12,500 nucleotides of DNA from Chromera velia (Eukaryota > Sar > Chromeraceae): positions 1 to 12,500 of the forward strand of contig JAHBMJ010005902.1 in the NCBI GenBank assembly GCA_018398765.1. Reading direction: 5' to 3'. Made by a program: the position numbers and the translations under genes. The notes beneath the pieces were generated by a model. It ran no database searches and was not told where the DNA came from. It saw only the letters and a program-made list of their open reading frames with translations. This document shows, one piece after another, positions 8,799 to 12,500 of the stretch. How positions within the stretch are numbered: position 1 is the stretch's first letter; each line of letters begins with the position of its first letter.

Positions 8799-10615
8799 TG
8801 TGTGCGAACGCGCGCGTGTGCCCGTGTCTTGTCCTTTTCCTGCCCCTCTGTTTCTTTTGATATCTTCTTCTGCTCTCGTTTCTGGTCTTTATATTCTCTC
8901 TCAATGAGAGTTTCGCGTTTATTTTTTTCTTTTTGTTCTTTTTTTCACTTCCTGTCCGTCCTTGCAGACTCCACCACCTCCTGATTATGGAAAGCCTCGG
9001 GGGAGACAAAAACTGGATCGATAGATTCATGGCACAACACGCTGCAGTGATCTACTATTGGGTGGGTGGGGAATGGATCTGGGTAAGAGTCGAGGTCTGA
9101 AATGGCTTTTCATGTGCATGCTTGATTGGTTTTGTTCTTTTCCGGACAGAAACGGGGTACAAGCGTGCTGCAGTTGTCTGTCAATGCTCTGCCTGTGGCA
9201 ATTTGGAAGCACTTTTTTTCATCTTCTTCTCCCTGTGGATTTTTTATCGTTGCGGATAGCTTGACGGTCTCCGGGTTGCGTCCTTGTTCGTCCTTGTTCG
9301 TCCTTGCCGTTGTACCCTCCCCTTCTCTCTCTCTCTCTCTCACACACACACACGGGGGGCAGGAGGAAGAATCACAAAGAAGAAGAGTTTGATCGTCCTA
9401 TCGACCGATCCGAATGCCCTCCACCACAGCTCCTGCAGGTTTCGGTATTCTTCCGTTCTCCGCATACATGAGAGTAGAAATACACAACGACGAAAATTCA
9501 ATGTGCAGGTCTGCATCGCCCTTTACGTGTTTGCCCCCAATCTCTCCTACGCCTTCTCCGAGCTTGTAGAGGGACACGCGACGGACACCTACGAGGAATT
9601 CCTGGCAACAAATGCAGAGGTAATTATTGAAGGGATCAGAGGGTGTCTTCTGCCTTCCTTGCTTTTTCTGCTTGACAACTGAACATGACGGTCGGGATGG
9701 AACTACGTCCTCTCTCTCTCTCTTTCTCCCTTTCTTTGCTCCCGCTTCCTTTCCCTCTCTACCGACTCCAACGTGTCTGTTCTCTCTCTTTTGCTTTGAA
9801 TTCGCAGGTACTCAAAGGCCTCCCCGCCCCTGTCGTTGCAAGAGAGTACTACACAGGGGGGGACTATTACATGTTTGACGCCTTCCAGGTCCGTCTGTTT
9901 CGCCTAGGTTCCTTGGCGTCCCTCACTCCACTCACTTGAATTCTACCTCTCCTCATTTCTTTTCCTTCCTCTTCATGCTGTTTCCTTCATGTTCTTGCAC
10001 ATCTCTCCATTGCTTCTTTGTCTGCGGTCTTCTGGTCATCGATCCCTCATTCTCTTCCTGCCCCCCCATTTTCCTCCTCTGTGGTGGTCTTTCGTGTCCC
10101 CTGCAGGGCGCCGAGCTGGCAACCTCCCGGCGGCCAAAGTGCGACAGCCTGTACGACGTCTTTAGGAATATTGCAGGTGCGTCCGTGAATGATTGAGGGT
10201 GTGTGTGTCAAAAGGGAATTCCGGTCGGGAGGCTCGCGAGTGAGGGAGTGAATGAGTGTGGGAGGAAGTTGAACCAGACACACTTTTCGTTTGTCGTGAA
10301 CGTCTCTCTCTTTCTCCGTAGCCTTGCGGCCTTTCTCAGATGAGAAACAGAAGAAACTACAGTATGTGCCACTCTGCTCTGTAATCTCTAGGGGCCTGTT
10401 TCTGCTTACTCCACAGATGCCTGACTTCTTCTATCGATATGTGTTGTTTGATCGCGTCTGCAGATGACGAAAACGAACACATTGTGACGATGCGCGCGTG
10501 TGCGGACGAGACAGTGCAGTCATTCTTGGAGAAGCAAAAGACGGTACTGAGATCCAAATCGACCCCCACACAGCAAGCGGATTTCGTGTTGAAGGAGAAA
10601 CAGAGTTCGGCATAG
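5752..10615 (+). CDS. PTOX: Plastid terminal oxidase (PTOX, alternative-oxidase family), 11 exons
   Basis: Exons: 5752-6016, 6535-6631, 6849-6912, 7314-7463, 7892-8073, 8352-8486, 8968-9061, 9509-9619, 9808-9888, 10107-10176, 10464-10615 (TAG). All introns are GT-AG, phases agree throughout, and the sum is 1401 nt, 466 residues. The enzyme is a non-haem di-iron quinol oxidase that passes electrons from plastoquinol to oxygen, making water, in chlororespiration and carotenoid desaturation. Family signatures: [13 protein letters not shown] (ligand E258), AEEWNELHH (E298, H301), SELVEGHA (E350), DDENEH (E419, H422). Spacing after the first ligand matches that reported for Arabidopsis IMMUTANS except for one extra residue before E298. 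[14 protein letters not shown] is typical of PTOX and absent from mitochondrial AOX. ATG 5752 is the first ATG after an in-frame TAG at 5629. Residues 1-18 are a signal peptide, followed by a Ser/Arg/Pro transit-like region. The part before the first ligand is about 120 residues longer than in the plant precursor and includes a charged stretch (about 210-224). Donor GTCAGT of intron 6 is weak but fixed by the conserved frame. Confidence 0.93.
6454..6534 (+). repeat. Degenerate tetranucleotide repeats ending at intron 1 acceptor
   Basis: The 3' end of intron 1 is made of GAATGA/GTGA/GGAT-like tetramers followed by four CTGC/CTGCCTGC units running straight into the acceptor CAG at 6532-6534. 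The CTGCCTGCAG end recurs at intron 2 (to 6848), so short tandem repeats form the splice-site context. Confidence 0.6.
7527..7568 (+). repeat. CTTCC/GGAAG inverted repeat in intron 4
   Basis: A CTTCCTTTCCTTTCC-type arm is followed, after TTTTCTGAA, by GGAAGGAAGGAAGGGAAG. The arms can pair in RNA into an intronic hairpin. Both arms are themselves simple repeats. Confidence 0.55.
8601..8820 (+). repeat. Composite microsatellite in PTOX intron 6
   Basis: Blocks in order: (TG)n about 8607-8655 with one interruption, (CTGT)n with CTGC variants about 8656-8704, (TC)n 8707-8741, (CTGT)n 8741-8760, (TC)n 8760-8781, (TG)n 8781-8804, then a CGCGCGTGTG segment. All of it lies inside the intron 8487-8967. 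Reading frames through it on either strand are artefacts. The TG blocks can adopt Z-DNA and the TC block triplex form (known for such repeats). Confidence 0.95.
9280..9352 (+). repeat. Short tandem repeats in intron 7
   Basis: The 10-base unit GTCCTTGTTC occurs twice plus a partial third copy (about 9280-9307). It is followed by (TC)n and (CA)n runs up to about 9352. All lie within the intron 9062-9508. Confidence 0.75.
10322..10361 (+). other. Candidate alternative (poison) exon inside PTOX intron 10
   Basis: A 40-base segment is preceded by a strong pyrimidine tract and acceptor (CTCTCTCTTTCTCCGTAG) and followed by a consensus donor GTATGT. Its inclusion would add [14 protein letters not shown] and then hit TGA at the start of exon 11, because 40 is not a multiple of three. 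The protein would lose E419 and H422. Direct splicing of 10176 to 10464 gives the conserved NIADDENEH, so the segment is not in the productive mRNA. Inclusion in some transcripts is inference. Confidence 0.3.
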
Positions 10616-12500
10616 GAATACATGCTCGGACTAGCTTCTCTCGTCCGATGAAGGTTTGCCTGCGAGAAGCGGATGTACGGTAGGATGGGTGGATGAACAA
10701 AGAGCTGCATGATGCACGAACGGGTCTGCTGGGGAGGGCTGGCCGGGTGAATGAATCTAGTCGGGTGACTGTCTCACTCGTCCTTTGTCATTTGACGAGA
10801 GAAGCTGCGTTCGTTTAATCTCTCGAGGCAGCAGCCGGGTTAATTCTTTTCTGGTTGCAACGAGTGCTCGGACTGTGCTCCGCGAAGAAACAGTGGAGCG
10901 GTGTCTGTAGTTTAGAATGGAGCAACTGATCGGCATTATGACAGTGGGTCAATTGGCCTGTCTGAGAAGATGCAAGTATGCATTCGATCGAGCAGCTATT
11001 TGAATGTGGAGCAGCGATTGTAAACGATCGAGAAAAGAGATGAGGCACACCGGAGCTGCCGAAATGTAATCTCTTTTTCTCCTAGTTTTTCTCTTCCAAC
11101 GGTAATCAAGCTGTCTTTAAATCTCACTCTGTATAGATCATAAGATTCATAACTGTTGTGTACCGTATAAGGTGCACACGCACGCGAATGCATGCTTTCT
11201 GGGCCGACCTCCGCGATGGCTTGCATGGGGAGCCTGCAGCCGCGCATACCGTCACGCCCCGCCTGGTACCTTGATCGATCTCGCCTCTCTGATGGCATCT
11301 CCACCTATGGGACGAGGTAGGAGCTCTGCATTGAGTCAGACGATGTATGAGACAGACAGACAATGTAAGACCAAAGGTTCCTGCAAAGCAGGATGGGAGA
11401 ATGTACTGCAGCCGGCGCTTATGGTACAATCCTTGGCCGGACCTTCTATACTTCATTTCATCAGATCACTTCGATCTCTTCCATTATGCTAGCCACTTCC
11501 ATCCGCGTACTTTGAAGTATCCCTAGTGGATACAACAATAACCATTTCTGGCCGGAATATCCATAGCGGATCCTGGCACGCTTGTGGAGTCCTGACACTC
11601 TCTTCTCCACAGAGAGATCAAGCAAACCCACCTAGAAACCCATATTGGTGCTGATCGGTGCATGCAAGCCAATATAAGCCAATAATAGACTGGATTAGAC
11701 CCGATATCCAGCTGGTTTAGCAGTGGACCGCAAGGATTTCCGAACATTAATCTTATCTCATCTTAGTCATATCTAGTCTATTATAAGCTCGTATAGATTA
11801 GTATATACAGGATTCAAGTTACAGGATTTAATTTACATTGTGTTCGAGGCCGAAGCCCTAGACCTGTGTGCCAGTTGTCTGACGTCCGCCTTGCACCATA
11901 CATTCATGCACATTACTTGACACCATGCATATATACATGCAACGACACACCAGATCACAACACATACATTCTTGCATTATATTTTTAAACTATATATCCT
12001 AGAAACCATCGCAACCGCCCGTAAAACATCTAGTAAAACATCGATCGAATCCCGATACGTTTGGAAGAGGAGAAAAGACTGTTCTGATATGAGAGATTCC
12101 TAATGATTCCTGGAGAGATTTTAATTTACGCTTCAACATAACATTAGCTATCTAGCACTAAAATTCAGTTAATTGAAGTAGTAACTGTTTCTGACACTAG
12201 TTCTGGTAAGGAATGAGTCGTTATTGAATCAGGAATTACTTAGAAGATTATAGAGGATGACTATGACTATGACGCTCCATCGTCATCCATATTGAATTTC
12301 AGAGCTAGTTGGATATACTTCTAACATTAAGTAGGGAAAAGTTGTTAATTATTTTCCAGGATGCCATGCTACACTGCTTAAATCAACACTTGAAATTAAA
12401 AGCTTCAATCTCTGGCAAAGCATGCTTCTTCATCAAATTAAGCTGCTGGCTCCCAGGTGAGGGTGTTCCATCCAACCCAATTATAACCTAATTCATGTGA
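10616..12500. other. PTOX 3' flank and AT-rich intergenic sequence
   Basis: No convincing gene is visible. The first part (to about 11500) resembles the rest of the window in base composition and should hold the PTOX 3' UTR; no clear polyadenylation signal stands out. From about 11640 onward the sequence is AT-richer, with short A/T runs and TATATA stretches. A 74-codon minus-strand ATG frame (11523-11747) has no recognisable features. A small perfect inverted repeat GTATCC-CTAGT-GGATAC lies at 11517-11533. A 97-base open segment at 12360-12456 has splice-like borders. None of these is enough to call a gene. Confidence 0.5.

Noticed and set aside
8254-9030. Frames on both strands running through the microsatellite (poly-Ser/Leu/Cys/Val or Arg-Glu/Asp-Arg-Gln repeats)
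   Set aside because: Only exons 6 and 7 of PTOX are coding here; the rest is intronic simple repeat.
11523-11747. 74-codon minus-strand ORF in the AT-rich flank
   Set aside because: Short, isolated, with no recognisable motif or neighbouring coding signal; not distinguishable from chance.
11842-11850. GTTCGAGGC, a match to a Pol III B box
   Set aside because: No A box at suitable distance and no tRNA-like stems around it; a nine-base degenerate match is expected by chance.
12043-12051. GATCGAATC, a second B-box-like match
   Set aside because: The flanking bases do not form a T-arm stem and no cloverleaf can be drawn.

Overview
The window looks like nuclear DNA of a eukaryotic alga with a complex (secondary, red-lineage) plastid. 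It holds an intron-dense gene for a plastid terminal oxidase (PTOX) whose first 19 residues form a signal peptide ending in an AVA-F cleavage site, the hallmark of proteins sent into plastids with extra membranes. Ten GT-AG introns in one gene, long pyrimidine and CTGT/CTGC-rich introns, and a neighbour encoding a very long low-complexity protein would suit a chromerid such as Chromera or Vitrella. That assignment is inference; other secondary red algae are possible.

Layout. (1) From base 1 to about 5425 the minus strand carries one large spliced gene. Its last visible exon is a single open frame from 2917 to 1 that leaves the window at the left edge. It encodes about 970 residues of disordered Ser/Pro/Gly/Gln-rich sequence. 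Five upstream exons (3328 to 4470) join it at consistent phase-0 boundaries, and less certain 5' exons lie between 4828 and 5425. I do not recognise the family. (2) The stretch from 5426 to 5751 is a GC-rich divergent promoter and leader region between the two genes. (3) From 5752 to 10615 the plus strand carries an 11-exon PTOX gene. Splicing gives a 466-residue protein with all six di-iron ligands at the spacing known from plant PTOX. One intron contains a composite microsatellite of about 220 bp. (4) From 10616 to 12500 I see no convincing gene, and the second half becomes clearly AT-richer.

The PTOX would act in the plastid, oxidising plastoquinol with oxygen. The divergent gene has no evident functional link to it beyond the shared upstream region. 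I found no prokaryotic operon, CRISPR array, intact mobile element, rRNA or tRNA. No clearly new system is present. The points most worth following are the unrecognised large disordered protein, the bipartite targeting of PTOX with its extended N-terminal region, and a possible poison exon just before the last iron-binding motif.
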